Shown: piece after piece, positions 1 through 17,400 of the stretch
Layout: every line of letters begins with the position of its first letter
Numbering within the stretch: the first letter of the stretch is position 1
From: Apostichopus japonicus
Lineage: Eukaryota; Echinodermata; Holothuroidea; Aspidochirotida; Stichopodidae
Direction: 5' to 3'
DNA length: 64,000 nucleotides
NCBI RefSeq assembly: GCF_037975245.1
Contig: NC_092572.1
Span: forward strand, 27,325,989 to 27,389,988
Translations under genes and position numbers: made by a program
The notes under the pieces: generated by a model
Database searches by the model: none
What the model was told of the DNA's origin: nothing
The model's input: only the letters and a program-made list of their open reading frames with translations

Positions 1-534
1 AAAAGATACTTTTCATTTGAGATGTAAAGAAAAACTAAGATAAACATGATCCATGGATGTGTAACTTTAGCATATGTGGTAGTAATGCAACCACGTTATA
101 GTAAAACTGTATGTTTCATAAGAAACAATACCCAAAGATAGTTCAATTGAACTTAAGAGAGACCGTCAAACCAGACACATTGTTCAATCATAGCTGTGGC
201 TGGTTATTTTTCCATATTGAGTGGCAATATCAAAAATCAAAAGAATGTATTACCTTTAAGCACATCCTATACAGAGAAGTATTACAGTTAAGCATATATG
301 TTTGATAGAGATATTAGGCCCAGCATAAATACTATAATCTTGATCAAAATGTAACGTACGTCAGATTTTCTGAATGAACCAAAATGTTAAGCCATCTTGC
401 ACTCTATGACGTTGATTTTCTAATTCCCACCCCTCCCTCTTCTGTCATTAAATTGTTTGACATTATATCTTTGCTGAATACAGAATTTACTGTTTGTGGG
501 ATGTCTATGATATTTAATTTTCGTAAATTTATAG

Positions 535-616
535 GATAATAATGACCGCAGCGAAGACCACACATCATTAGCAAACATTTTGTTAGGAAGAAACTGCCAG
601 TCACCTCTCAACCCAA
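535..616 (+). CDS. gene A exon a (internal)
   Basis: Acceptor ATAG before 535 and donor GTAAGT after 616; 27 codons plus one base. The encoded start DNNDRSEDHTSLANILLGRN is polar. It is supported mainly by its exact phase match to the next exon. Confidence 0.6.
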
Positions 617-3600
617 GTAAGTACAATGTTTAACAGATAATTATCATGTTTTAAATCTTTGGCCAGGAACCTTGATTCCACGTACATGCATTTTCTTGGC
701 CCTTTTTGCTCCGAGTCAGAGACTTGCCTTTTCTTTTCCTCTTTCCTTTAGCAATATCAAACCCAAACAACGCCAGTTCCGCAAGACACCCAATTCCTTT
801 TCTCTAACTCCCCAATTAGTCTCCTCTCACTTTGTCCACCTATATCCTGTATCTCTCAATAAGTATCATCCCTCTCTACCTTCCTCTTCCTCAATGCCTT
901 CTCCTTTTCCTTCCTCTTGCCCCGCTTACCATGAACCAATTTATTGACAACTAGGCCCAGGTGAACTGGATACTGATTAGACAGGGTCCCTACTTGTACA
1001 CGTCAGGCGCTTAGGACAATATTACTTGGTGGTTGTCCAACAATTTCCCTGGCAGAAGAACCAGCAGTTAACACCTTTTCCTTGAGACTGGAATATATCT
1101 GAAACTCTGTGTAAATGTAAACTTTAACTTGTAACGCTATATGAAGGAAGTATCAACAAGGGAAGGAATTTTCAGTAGAATACAGAACTGTAACAAAATT
1201 TACCAATTGCTATAACTATTAAGAAAATATTGAAAGGCAATTGTATTGCCAGCAACGTCTGAAACAGAAAAAAAAAACTAATCATACTCCTTTCCTCCCA
1301 CAAGAGAACACAAAACAAAGTACTATCCCTTATCAGTCTATAGGCCTAACTGTCAAGCTATACAAGGAAATATTCATTTGCTTTGATTACATAAAAATAG
1401 AAGAAACTAATAGATGAGGTTGTGGATAAAAGTTTTATTATAACCCACTACTACTCTTTTATGCTGCTACTGATTTAACAAAGCATAAGAGCAGCCAGCT
1501 TTCTATACTTTAGTTAAAATATGCAGATATTAAATTCATACCACAGTTTGTTCAAAAGAAAGTAAATCGATTGCTTGTTAGCCAGACTAAACCGCACTCA
1601 GTCCGAAGGTATTTCATTAAGCTAGTTGAAACGTAATATCATAATTTCACTGGAAAGTCTTACTCTTCTCTTTCTTTCTATTTCCGAAAACCAGAAGCAG
1701 ACCCTGACATATGCTTTGTATTGCCATACATAAATGGCTTACAGAATCTTACGGATGATGTTGTAATAACAGTTTGGCTATGTTCTTTTGATAATGAGAG
1801 TGAAGCTTTAAAAGTAAGTCAATCCACAGTAATGTTGTATCATATTATGCAATAGAAACATTTTCTAAGGCACTTAGTGCCATACGTAGGGTGTCAAATA
1901 GTACAGATGTATATTAGATGAAGAAGCTGCCGACTGGACTCCTAAAACATGTGGGCTTAATGAGAATCTTGAATGGTTAACCTTGACTTAATATCAATAT
2001 TTTAACTCTGCATCGACGTCATTGGACAAAACTTGCAGCGTTTAACCATTGGTTTTGCTTTCTTTCATGATCCACGCGTTCTTCGTTAAGAACCAAATTG
2101 GGAACAGAAGTATCTAGTAATGTGATTTTACTAGGCAGAGTAGGTACCACTGCGCAAGGGCTATCCAATAGTTGATGGTAACGCTTGTCTATAATTTAAT
2201 TACAGGAACTGGAACAGGAGCAATATCATGTTGGTCGCATTAAGCTTGATTCACCAAATACATTCATCATTTTGGACAAGGATAAACCAATAACCGTGGA
2301 AATAACTGGATTGCAAGCAAAGAACAAAGTTCAGGTGAGTTAAAGCAGCTGGCTACTTTTTATTTATAAGATGTCTACAGTACCTCCGTTTTATATCACC
2401 CTATACACTGGAATTCACAGTATCATTTGAGTTGAGTTCCTAATATAATGCACGAATTAGTGCAGATGTAAATTCATCTCTGTCATCTCTATTATCAGTC
2501 GGTTGCAACGAAAAGAGTTTCTGAAGGAGGCCATGCCAAGGTTCAGTTTGTATGCCAACTGCTGCACAAGGTGGATGAAAATTCATGGATTGATCTTGAT
2601 ATTACAGTCAAACAAGAAGAGGAACCGAATAAGATACAGTTTATTTCAAGAAAGAAGGTTTGCATTGTACCAGATTATAATCTTTTGTAGATTTCTCCTT
2701 AAAGAAAACTAAATTTGGCAACATGTCATCTCCAGACATCTTCACACATAAATGTATCCCTATACCATGTGGTGCAGATGATCTAAGAATTAAGATTAAT
2801 GAATGGTCCTATTCTACGATTAGGCAGTATTCCTCATATACTGGGAATAAAACGTAATTCCTGATTTTGCAACAACATATGACCAGCAAAGTGTCGTCGC
2901 AGTTGTCTCTATGGATGTATGAAATTAGTTTTAGTCACCATTGTGAGTGTTCACTGAGCATCAAATCTGCCAGCCACACCGACCTAATAAAAGGAGTGGT
3001 AGGACGGGTTGTATTTCCTCCTTTCACGTCAGCACTAAAGTTACACAACGCCAGGAGTTGGATTGCTTAGTGTTGCAACATTACTGTATTTGGAAAATTT
3101 TGTTTAGTTATATTTCAGTCTTAAGCGAGGACTCACAATTCCTTTTTGGTAATCAATATGTAGTAATGTCTCAAATTTAATCCGTTTATCCTGCTTTACA
3201 GAATCTTAATTATAGAAAACAGTATAATTAATATCATGGTTTGTTTTTATATAATGTGACTTTCATTAACTAAATAACAAAATTTGTACAATGTATAGCT
3301 CAAAGCTAAGACATGAAGACATTGAAATTCAATACACGTTTCACATAATTATCTTATTGTGTTGTGGAGATGTACCATATTAAAATTTATATCATTTATT
3401 TGGCTTATTATATTGCACCATAGCTTAGGGTGTCATATATCAACAACAATACTGTCTTCCTCTCCCATTGTCTTCAATGATGCGGTCACTTATTTGCTCA
3501 CGCATCTCTCCCTCTTCCCACCCCAAACCCTCTTCCCGACCCCAAAAAAAGAAGATAGTATCATCCCAACACTCAGTTCAATTATTGTAAAAGAAGATAT

Positions 3601-4067
3601 TAATCATTCCGAATTTTGGAGAAAACACGTTGGTGTTGTATGTTCGTGTTATCACAGATTATTGCGCCGTGCACCCAAGTCAATAAACATCAGTACTTTA
3701 AATAATAGAAGAGTTATGAACCTGGGAGATTAATCACTTTGTATCATTTAAAATATCTTTACTTATACATTTAATGAACATCAGAGATCGTTTTCTCTTC
3801 ATCTAATTCCAATTCCGATTCACTAGGTACTTTAAACTGCATTAAATCTCCCTAATACAAGAACATAACCGGTGTATTATGTTCATCAGTTTGTTATTAA
3901 TGCTAACAATTCATATTTTGTTCAATCAGGTTTCCAAACTGACATACAGTGAGGATTTGTTTAAGAAAGGAGCAACTGAACTCCCTGGAGCCGATTTGGA
4001 AGGAAAGAGTAAAAAGAGCAAGAAGAGTAAAAAGAGCAAGAAGAGTAAAAAGAGTAAAAAGAAGTAA
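535..4067 (+). CDS. 3' part of an unrecognised multi-exon gene with a Lys/Ser-rich C-terminus
   Basis: Five exons join in one frame: 535-616, 1695-1813, 2206-2334, 2499-2657 and 3930-4067 (627 nt, 208 residues plus stop). All introns are GT/AG. Phases agree: exon 1 ends phase 1 and exon 2 supplies the other two bases of a Lys codon; the remaining junctions are phase 0. Two donors are GTAAGT and one GTGAGT; the fourth, GTTTGC, is weak. The protein is hydrophilic, without a membrane segment. The middle looks like a compact beta-rich domain (VGRIKLDSPNTFIILDKDKP, then ITVEITGLQ and VQFVCQLLHKV). The end is a low-complexity run of KSKK units, possibly a nuclear-localisation or nucleic-acid-binding tail. 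I do not recognise the family. The 5' end lies outside the window or in exons I could not see before 535. Confidence 0.72.
1695..1813 (+). CDS. gene A exon b
   Basis: Acceptor CCAG, donor GTAAGT. Starts with the last two bases of a split Lys codon and ends in phase 0. Encodes ADPDICFVLPYINGLQNLTD followed by a hydrophobic strand VVITVWLCSF. Confidence 0.7.
2206..2334 (+). CDS. gene A exon c
   Basis: Acceptor TTACAG, donor GTGAGT, 43 codons, phase 0 at both ends. Encodes ELEQEQYHVGRIKLDSPNTF and on to AKNKVQ. Confidence 0.75.
2499..2657 (+). CDS. gene A exon d
   Basis: Acceptor ATTATCAG, 53 codons, phase 0 at both ends. The donor GTTTGC is weak. Encodes SVATKRVSEGGHAKVQFVCQ, then an acidic stretch (KQEEEPNK) ending ISRKK. 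Confidence 0.7.
3930..4067 (+). CDS. gene A terminal exon with KSKK tail
   Basis: Acceptor TTCAATCAG; runs to a TAA stop at 4065-4067. Encodes VSKLTYSEDLFKKGATELPG and then about 20 residues made only of Lys and Ser, written in the DNA as alternating AGTAAAAAG and AGCAAGAAG units. The tail probably grew by slippage and may vary in length between individuals. Confidence 0.75.
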   Translation, partial: VSKLTYSEDLFKKGATELPGADLEGKSKKSKKSKKSKKSKKSKKK

Positions 4068-7000
4068 AAAGAAAGCTCTACTTAGCATATACTGAGTCTA
4101 AGTCAAGTACATTGTGCTTCATTAATTAGAATGGTTTCATCTTTCATATGTCTCTTTCTGCTTACTGTATATATGGTAACATGTCTATCCAACATTCACC
4201 TTTAAAGTACGATACATGATAATATCAATCTTAAGATCCCTCATCATCATTGTCTCTGCTTTAAATATTTGGAATAAGATGGTCTGGTGCATGAACGATT
4301 TCCTTTCTCTTGCTCAGTTTAAGTGTTATTATAACTCGAATTTGATCTTTATACATTTTATAAGTATTTCCATCTTAAAGTTAAGTTAAGTTAAATGTTA
4401 ATCGCATCAATCTTTTATCCAGACAATAATTTTGCATCTATGTTGCTCTAAGTATTTTTCTTCTCTTCTATATCTGTAAATCCTTGAAGGCCTTCTGTTA
4501 AATTTTGTAAGAGATGTAACTGCATTTAACTTGTTTTTAGCATTTTTACTCTATTTGTGTACATTATGTCCATGCAGGAAAAAACAAACATTGAAATAGA
4601 ATGAAAAAAATGACTAGATATCGTGTAGGTAACCAGTATCTAATGTTTTACTAATCGAGAGACGTTTTGATTTTAACAAGACTAATGTTGGGCTGAATTT
4701 TATCCTTTATATGGTATTGCCCAACGAAAAGCAATTTATCTAATAGCTGTTTTGTTGCTTTGACTTTTATTAATTCTACAATGTATGGAATGTGTACCCT
4801 CATGACACAATGAATGCTGATGATACTTGTGATAGTACATACTAGCTGCCTGGCAAAAGGTTAGTTGCATTTTGCTCGTGTAAACGTAACAGAAAGGAGA
4901 CCTCTTACATGATTTATTGAAATATCGGATCAAGACAGAGGGGTATTCCAATACAACAGAGAAATGATGAATAACTATCAGACACTTCATCCTTTTAGGC
5001 TCTTCAGTTTAATTGTCTAACTTATGATTATGTACTGGAATGTACTTCTGAGTTTAATAATCATATTATTGATGCAAGAAGTTTTGATAAACTAGTGAAT
5101 CAATATGGAATCATGCAGCCTGACTATTAAGTCGACCTGTCGCTCTTTATGTTTAAACTTTCATTGGTAGTGGTAAATCAAGTAATTCTTCATGGATGTG
5201 ATATGTTTGGATCTTATTATCTTATATTATGTAAATTAATTAATGTTGTTAAGTATACTATCAATTGTAGGTCATGAATGGATGACATAAATCAATATTA
5301 AGTCTAACTAATCAGATACAAACCGGCGAGTTTACTTATGGGGGTATACTAGTTATAAGCTGTTGAGTGGTACACGTTTCAATCTCAAACGATTAACAAT
5401 TATTGTCGACATTATTCATGATCTATCCTTCAGTAACTTGCATTAATAGCATTTTGCCAAAACAAATGTATATTGTCTGTAAAGAGATTACCTATCTTGA
5501 GCATTACTCAACCTTGTTGGAACAAATAGTGTTGGCAAGTCTAAATAAGTTTTCGATTCGCCACAATGTTTAAACCCATACCATATACATTCTAACGTGT
5601 GTCCTGAAGATTTCGCTCGATCAATTTGTATTCTCCAAAATAAAATAAGGGCTATTTATGGAATTGTCCAAATGTTGTAATTGAAACATGGCTCGTTTTA
5701 GTACACGCAAACATAGATGTTGATCTTAATAGACCTATTCAATATGCGAGAACTGTCAACATCTAGGATACTTTGTAGATCTGAGCCGAACCGCGCGAAA
5801 GTGAATAAATAGTTTTGCAACGTAAACAAAGGAAACGCTATGATTTCTGTACATTTAAACCATAAAATACCAAGCGTTTAGTGTGGCTTGTCAACCCCCA
5901 ATATTGGTTAGGAATGATCCTGTTGGTATTCTTAATATGAATGCCTAACATCAAATATAATTACATAACCTAACCAGTGGTGATGAATAAATCTTCGTTC
6001 GAAATGTGGAAATCCAATAAAATAACTCATCTGGAGCCCGGAGTCATGATGTTCATACAATTATCCGACAAAACGCGTCCAAACCAAAAAAAAACGCTTG
6101 AAATTAAAAACTCCTCCTTGGATAGCACAAGCGATGAATGATTTTACAAATGGGAGATGATATCCAAAATTAAATCTATGTGAGAATTCCTCTTATTAGT
6201 TATTGCAGCTGATAACATAACGTAGTGTAGATGAGTAGTAGTATACAGTTCCTTGAGTCTAGCAGAAAAATCTTGCTTCTTTGTGAAGTCCTTCTACTAA
6301 GATGACTGCACATGGTATAGATCTACAGAATTGTGTCATGTGCTTTTTTTAGACTGTCTCTTGATTGACCAGTTGTTGCCATGGTACAACAACAACTATT
6401 AGGGTACAGTAGTGAAGGTATTTCAACAAGAATGAGCTTGCCTGATCTTAATTCTATTGAGTGTCAATGTTTAACAGGCTGACCAGTGGTGAACAAAAGA
6501 GATGGTTTCAAAGGGAATTGCTGGTCTGTTGTTGGTGAAAAGCAACTGCTGGTTGTGTAGTAAAATCAGCTGACAATTGTAAACAAACTGTGATGAAGTG
6601 CAAATGTTTTAAGAATTGATGATAACATTTCGCTACAATCCCCTCACACATGTTTGTTGCAAATTTCACTTTTCTTGGGAGGGAAAAAATTGTATACCAT
6701 GTTATCAGTCAGCTTTCAGTGACACACAGCAGCCGTTTTTTGTTTTTGTTATGTAACGATTGTGTCCATTGGAATAATCGGCATGGGACACCTCGTCGGA
6801 TGCTGTAGAAAATACTCAGGTCATGAAATCGATATCATATGATAGATAACACTGTTCACTCAGCATTATTGACATGTTTCGTTATGTAGGTGTTAGGAAT
6901 TACAAGAACTTAAATTAGACAATCTTACGCTAGCAACGAGTGATAAAGCCAGCCGGAATATTAGGTCCATATGTATGAAAGCTTAGCTATAACGTAGGTT

Positions 7001-9110
7001 TTATGGTCAATTGCAAAATTTGGATCTCTGTTAATAAATTTATGACTGATACTATATATAAGGATTTTTTGGGGGGAGGGGGTGGGAGGTATATCAACAC
7101 CTAAACCACTTTTTTAGTAGAGCAGTACTGATGCGCCAATAGAACGTAAGGTTGGTTGTTAATGCGGCGCATAAGATGTGGTCATATTTTAAGCTATTTT
7201 TCAAACATAGTGACTAATTTACTGCATCCATTATACAAAGTATTTGCCCACTATTTTTTTTTTTTTTTGCCTACGTAGGAAATTATTGGCTCCACTAAAG
7301 CAGTAAGTTTGCCCATTTCCAAATCAGTATCATATATGTTAACACATTAACGCAGTAATTTTGCCCATGTAGTTAATTATTTCGATTTATTTCTTACCTA
7401 CATGTCCGTAATAGGGATATGCGTTAGCACAAGAAGTAAAACAAGAAGGCTTTATTCAGCAAAAGATAATCATGCCATATCATGTATATCACGTTATCAT
7501 TCACATAACATTTTAAGAATAAAGTAAGTTCACTGGAGGTATTTATGGTTTATTAATATGGATCAAATAAGACAACAATAAATCTGAATTAAAACTATAT
7601 TTGTTTTTTAAGTAGTGGTGTTTTGAACGATATTGAAACACTTGTACTGAAAACTGTACAGGAAATATGATGTTGCCCATGCTGGAAATTAGAAAATAGC
7701 AACTGAAGCTGCCCAACTAGTATATTATTGGTATTTACTTTACTTTTGCGATCGTTCATTAGTTCATAAATACAACTATGAATGTTAATCTTTATAGGCT
7801 ATGATCAGTTTAGAAATTAGTTTAGAATAACTAATGATCGTTGATCTGTACTGACTTTCTTGCATCTTAACAGATGAGTTTCGATCTGATTAAAAATGAA
7901 AAAAAATGTCTCTGTTTTTATCAAGTTATAGATTGTTGGAAATATTACTATACCTCTGTGATCTTTTATCACTCTGATATATGTGTGAACTGTGTTGTTT
8001 GTCTATGTATACTGCTAAGTATATGGACATAACCGTGTTGTAGCTCTTTATAGGCTTTCAAATATCTTGCGTTTGCTAATTTAAATGGGTACAATTAATA
8101 TATCGTTAGGCTTATTTTCTCAATTATCATTCTTAATATTTTTAACTTGTGTACTTATTCTGACAGGATTTAAGATCCTGGGGTCACTGCTTTGAAATAG
8201 CCAATACATTGCTCTCTCAAAATTGATTAATATGATTTAATATTAACAGTCTCACAGGGACAACGGCGCGGTTAGAGGAGTAAATGTGTGGGTTTGAACC
8301 ACCCCCACAATACTTCATTTGCCATGTCTAAATGTTTTCAATTTAAAAGTCATAAACTAGAAAATAAATTTGTGTACACATTCAAAATCATCAAAATGCT
8401 TTTTGGAGTTGCAGTGTATCACACATCAGTACCACCGTGAATGAATTACGGGACCATAATTCTAGGACTTGGAAATTGACAGCTTACCGTCAAAATGACC
8501 ACGTCTTTTTTCATATACCTCTTAATACGTCGAAGTATTGACTTCTTGCCTCAAACGTATGATATAAAAAAAATCGTATTTTTTAAAAATACAGAGCCGT
8601 GGCCACTGGGAGAATATAAACACGTTCGTCCTCCGCTTCATCCCGTAACGTTATTCTTCCAAATAGCTTAGTATGTTTTATAATACACTCACTCAATTTC
8701 GTAGACGTAAATGTAGTTAACTGAAATGATATCACCTTTTTCCATGTAAGCTCGCTTACCGACACAAAATGTTTCCCAAAGCCCTCCTAGAACCGATGTC
8801 AGCAAACTACCGATACCCTCCTCATATCTTAAATTCGCATTCATAATAAAGGCAGAGCCTATACTGTGCCATCAAAAGTCATATCAATACAAAGTTTATG
8901 GGGACTACATTTGTTTTTTCCCCTCACAAAACGAAGGATGACTACACGCATATGCCACTATCTCATAACTCAATTGCTGATAGTTTCCTGCCTACTCTAC
9001 TGCCGTTGGTGCCCTAGCTTTCACTACAACGTTCATTTCAAATATGGGCTCCGCCGTCCATGTCACATACTAGCTTCCTTCAACTTCTACATCGGTCAGT
9101 TGTTAGGATT
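4068..9110. other. No gene seen
   Basis: AT-rich sequence, presumably including the 3' UTR of the upstream gene. No exon with convincing splice sites and no protein resemblance was seen. It holds poly-A/T runs and a G-rich run near 7071-7089. At 8280-8325 there is a weak tRNA-B-box-like remnant. Confidence 0.4.
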
Positions 9111-9260
9111 GTTGGGATTACACATATCCTCAGCTCTTATTGTAAACATAATAGCACATGCTATCGATTTATCAGATTTGTCAGCACAATCAAGTATTTG
9201 CTGTGATGCAAAACTTTGAAGAATTACAGTAGTTATTGTAATCCCTGTTTGAATCGGCTG
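9111..9260 (+). repeat. Dispersed repeat, copy 1 (pair with 18959-19110)
   Basis: About 150 bp that recurs in diverged form at 18959-19110 in the same orientation. Shared blocks include GTTGGGATTA, CTAATAGCACATG or its variant, CGATTTATCA and TGAATCGG. The overlapping open frame at 8866-9219 resembles the frame at 18948-19292 only through this repeat. No coding function is claimed and the family is unknown. Confidence 0.6.
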
Positions 9261-13803
<4,543 letters not shown>

Positions 13804-13811
13804 CTGTGATG

Positions 13812-14187
13812 CAGTGGCGGAGCTAGGGGTATTGGTCAAGGGGGGCGAGAATGGTCTGTAGGGGCGCTTTCGACACTATCTAAGCGGAGCGCCACCACAG
13901 GTTGGCGCGGAGAGTACAGAAAGTTTTTGAGTAAAGATACTTCCTAGATCGCCGGAAATGACCCTTTCCGGGCCTTGCTAATTTTCAGATAAACGAAGAA
14001 TAAACAGGTGTCATCGCCAACAAAATGGGACAAATGTCAATAGGTAGATGAGAGCGCTATAAAAAAGTAAATAATCGCGAATAAGTTAAAAGTGGTAAAA
14101 AGCTGAAAAGGGCGCCAGCAGTCCATTTTAGTCCGTCAGGGGGGCATCCTCCCCCCCCCTTCTGACTGTATGGACGCTCCGCCACTG
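13812..14187. mobile_element. Non-autonomous hAT-type DNA transposon (MITE) with perfect 8-bp TSD
   Basis: A 376-bp element with terminal inverted repeats CAGTGGCGGAGC and GCTCCGCCACTG. It is flanked by identical 8-bp direct repeats CTGTGATG at 13804-13811 and 14188-14195. An 8-bp target duplication with CAGTGG-type ends is characteristic of the hAT superfamily. No transposase is encoded. A close relative in the same orientation lies at 44448-44841 and a diverged one at about 16687-17153. The intact duplication suggests a fairly recent insertion. Confidence 0.92.
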
Positions 14188-14297
14188 CTGTGATGCAGGT
14201 GTGTTGTCAAATTTTGTTCTGGTTATTTGCGATGAATATGAGAACCATCTGAAATATCATTTTCAATAGAGATCAAGAGCTAGCAAAACCACATTAC

Positions 14298-14400
14298 CTG
14301 AAGATTATAACCATCGTCCAGAAGATCCAAAATGTATTGTAGTACAGATGTACTAAGATATGTGGTACCACCTGGAGCTGTTCCAGACGAACAAGTGTAA
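14298..14400 (-). CDS. Cys-rich gene exon 5 (last one found)
   Basis: 103 nt entering in phase 2 and leaving in phase 0, poly-pyrimidine acceptor ending CAG, donor GTAATG. Begins SYTCSSGTAPGGTTYLSTSV and ends DDGYNLQ. The hAT MITE sits 110 bp downstream in the next intron. Confidence 0.75.
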
Positions 14401-17400
14401 CTGAAAAAAAAGATATATATATGTACAATTTGTAAAATGAACTGAGCTCCATTTTAGCTCCAATGATGGGTTTAGTTGGTGAGTGGATTGATCAACATAA
14501 GACATGTTGAAAACATTTTGGTTAGCTTAAAGTCTAAGTTTTTATTCGACACAGTCGACATAGTCACGTTTCATTAATCAATGAATGTCTTCAAGCAATC
14601 TCATGTTATTAACGTCATTCAACCACTCTTAAAACTTAAGTATGTATCCAAATAAAGTTAAATAAAGCCAAATTACGACGGTTTAACTAGTTAAAAGTTT
14701 AAAAGTTTCTATATTTTACTCTTTGTTGGGGGTAGGGGGACGGGGAGGGCAACCTATATACCCAAGTTTTGGTTAATATTTGCTCAAATTAGAGTGATCG
14801 CTTATCGTGCATTATGTTCAATGGTCATTGATGAGTAGACAAGTTCCATTCAAAACTTACCTTTTGTTTTTTGTTTGTTGTTTTTTTAAAAGAGAGTTTG
14901 CATGCTCTGCGATAAAGACTCATATAGGGCATATTCAAATCTAAAATGATACTTGTTAAATATTAAGAATAGAAAGATCTTTGAGGCAACCATTCAGAAA
15001 AGCTCCATCCTCCAACCCCCTATATGTCAACAGAAAGATCAGAAAATACCTTGATCGCCGGGCTGCGCCACCGTTACATGTGTCTACAATGTTATCATAT
15101 GCCGAGGCACCATCGTTTGAACCTTTTGAATTCAAATATCCGTTGTTATCCAACAGATACACCCTTGCATGATTCTTAATGGCACAGGCAAGCTCCTGAC
15201 GTGATCCACCACTAGTACTGCAGGTTCCTATCAAACAAAAATCATGAAACGTTGAAATGTCAGCATAGATCCATCAATCCATTCACCCATCTCAATCCAG
15301 GGAACGGGGTCATGACTTCCCCCCCCCCCCTTGGTTTGCACCTTAAAGAAAGGTGTCCCTCCTTAAGTCAGCAATTCAGGCTACGTCGACGGGTCCGATC
15401 AATATCAATTACATTATCGGTAGACGTAGCTTCTTTCACTGAACTATCAGATTAAAGAAAACTATTATATTAAAACACATACATTGGCATGATATGTCTT
15501 CCATTAAGACAGTACTAATGCCATATCTCTGTTCTGTACATGCTTAGTGGTTTGACCGAAATCCGCTAATGTGTTTTCATTGAACATGAGTGATTCTCTG
15601 CAGCCGATAGACGTAATGCATGTAATCCTGTACATGAATTACCGTGGTGCTATAGGTAGATAAGCATGGTTAACGTTTGACTGCACTTTAATATTTAAAC
15701 ACACGTATCACCTGATATACATTACTTTATAAGATCCCCCATACCCCTCCCTCACTTTACCAAATTACCCCCATCTCCCCCACTCCTCCCCGATCCCTTG
15801 CATGATTGTATTGTGTGTAGTAATACGTTTACCAATCCTAAATTTAATTCAACTCTATCATAATGTGAACAAAGAGCAATCGTCCTCCGTAGTTTCATGT
15901 ACAAACCTGATGGCTTGGTGAAGCAACATTTGACACCGGCTGGCTTGGTCGGACATAGGTTGGAGATGTAGAAGTTACCTGGACACTGTGATGTAGATAC
16001 ACAGCTTCCAACATCTCCTGCCGTGGAATGGTCATACGTAGCACACTCAGTGTCACTGTCGGCTGATCAAAACAAGAATGAGAAATTATTGTGTATGAAA
16101 TGTAGTACTTTTCACAATATGTTTTTAATGTATATCCGAATGATTTCGTAGTTTTTTCCTGCTCGAGGTTTTCTTTGAGTTGGTGAATATCGTATAATCA
16201 ACACATCTGTCTAATCTCGAACACATAGATGACATCAGACTGTCAAAGACTTGCTAGTCACATTATTTTCGTAGAAATAAACAATAAACTGTAACGTTAA
16301 TGACAGAATGCGCTACATACAGGTTCCGCCGACAAATCGTTTTATTTTATTTTTATTTTTACATGTTACATAACACACACAATCGACAGAATAAATGTAT
16401 TCGAAATTCACAATACTCTCAGTTGCCTGGACAGGGCGTCGTATACCAACATATCATTTCCAAAACTTACATAGAAATGGTTTTGCTTCCAAATATATAG
16501 ATAAAACAGCCTGGTGAAATATGCACCCTCGTTGACTTAACGGTGTTAGCTATATTGTGCGGTTATTATAACATTGCAGTGAATTACATGATTACCGATT
16601 GAACTGTAGAGAAAGGTCACAAAAAAAGGGACAATGCATGCTCAATTGTTATCTCCAAACTAGCTTATTTGACTACATGTCTTGTCAGGGGCGTAACGAT
16701 GAGCCCGGGGGCTCCGGCTCCTGTACCAAAGGATCACTATCAGAAGTTCCAAGCAAGGGCGACCGCAGAAATGTTCACAAGGGGGGGATCAGTTGGTCAT
16801 GTAGGTGTAACATACTACTTGATACTATCTAAGCGGTGCGCCACTACTAGTTGGCGCGCGATTTTTTGGGGGGCCACAAAATACTCCTAGATTGTCGGAA
16901 AAGACTCTTCCCGGGCGTTCCAAGTTGCATTTACACATCGGTTATTTAGAGATATCATGTCTTAGGACTTTGACTTTCAATAATTTCAGTAATGCATTAT
17001 GGGTCCGTATGCAATGAACATAACTAGAGAACTGTTGGTTGGGTGAAATCATTGAAATATCAAATTTTTATGTTTTCTTTCCATTTTTGATTTTCCATGG
17101 GGGGGGGGGGCAAGTGACATCCCGCCTTGCCTCTCCCTGCGAACGCCCATGGGTCCAACGATTTATGCAGGATCAATGCAGAGGGGCTTGGTTTAGAACA
17201 TTTGAATTGCCATTTAGCATTTACACATTGTTTCCTGCTGAAGAATATGTTTTAATGCTAAAATACATCACGAGAAATGACACAACAATACTACTTTTGG
17301 TCGGGGCCTCAGCACGGTCCGAGCCCATAGGAGTTACGTTACTGTGTCTTGTGAATAGACTGGATAATGTATGAAATTATTCATTGAGGAAAGCCTTAAA

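Noticed and set aside
6368-6395. Near-palindromic RFX/X-box-like site (GTTGCCATGGTACAAC)
   Set aside because: Not a full consensus match and no gene start nearby.
8250-8330. tRNA-like B box in GGGTTTGAACC
   Set aside because: No A box or stems; too weak to call.
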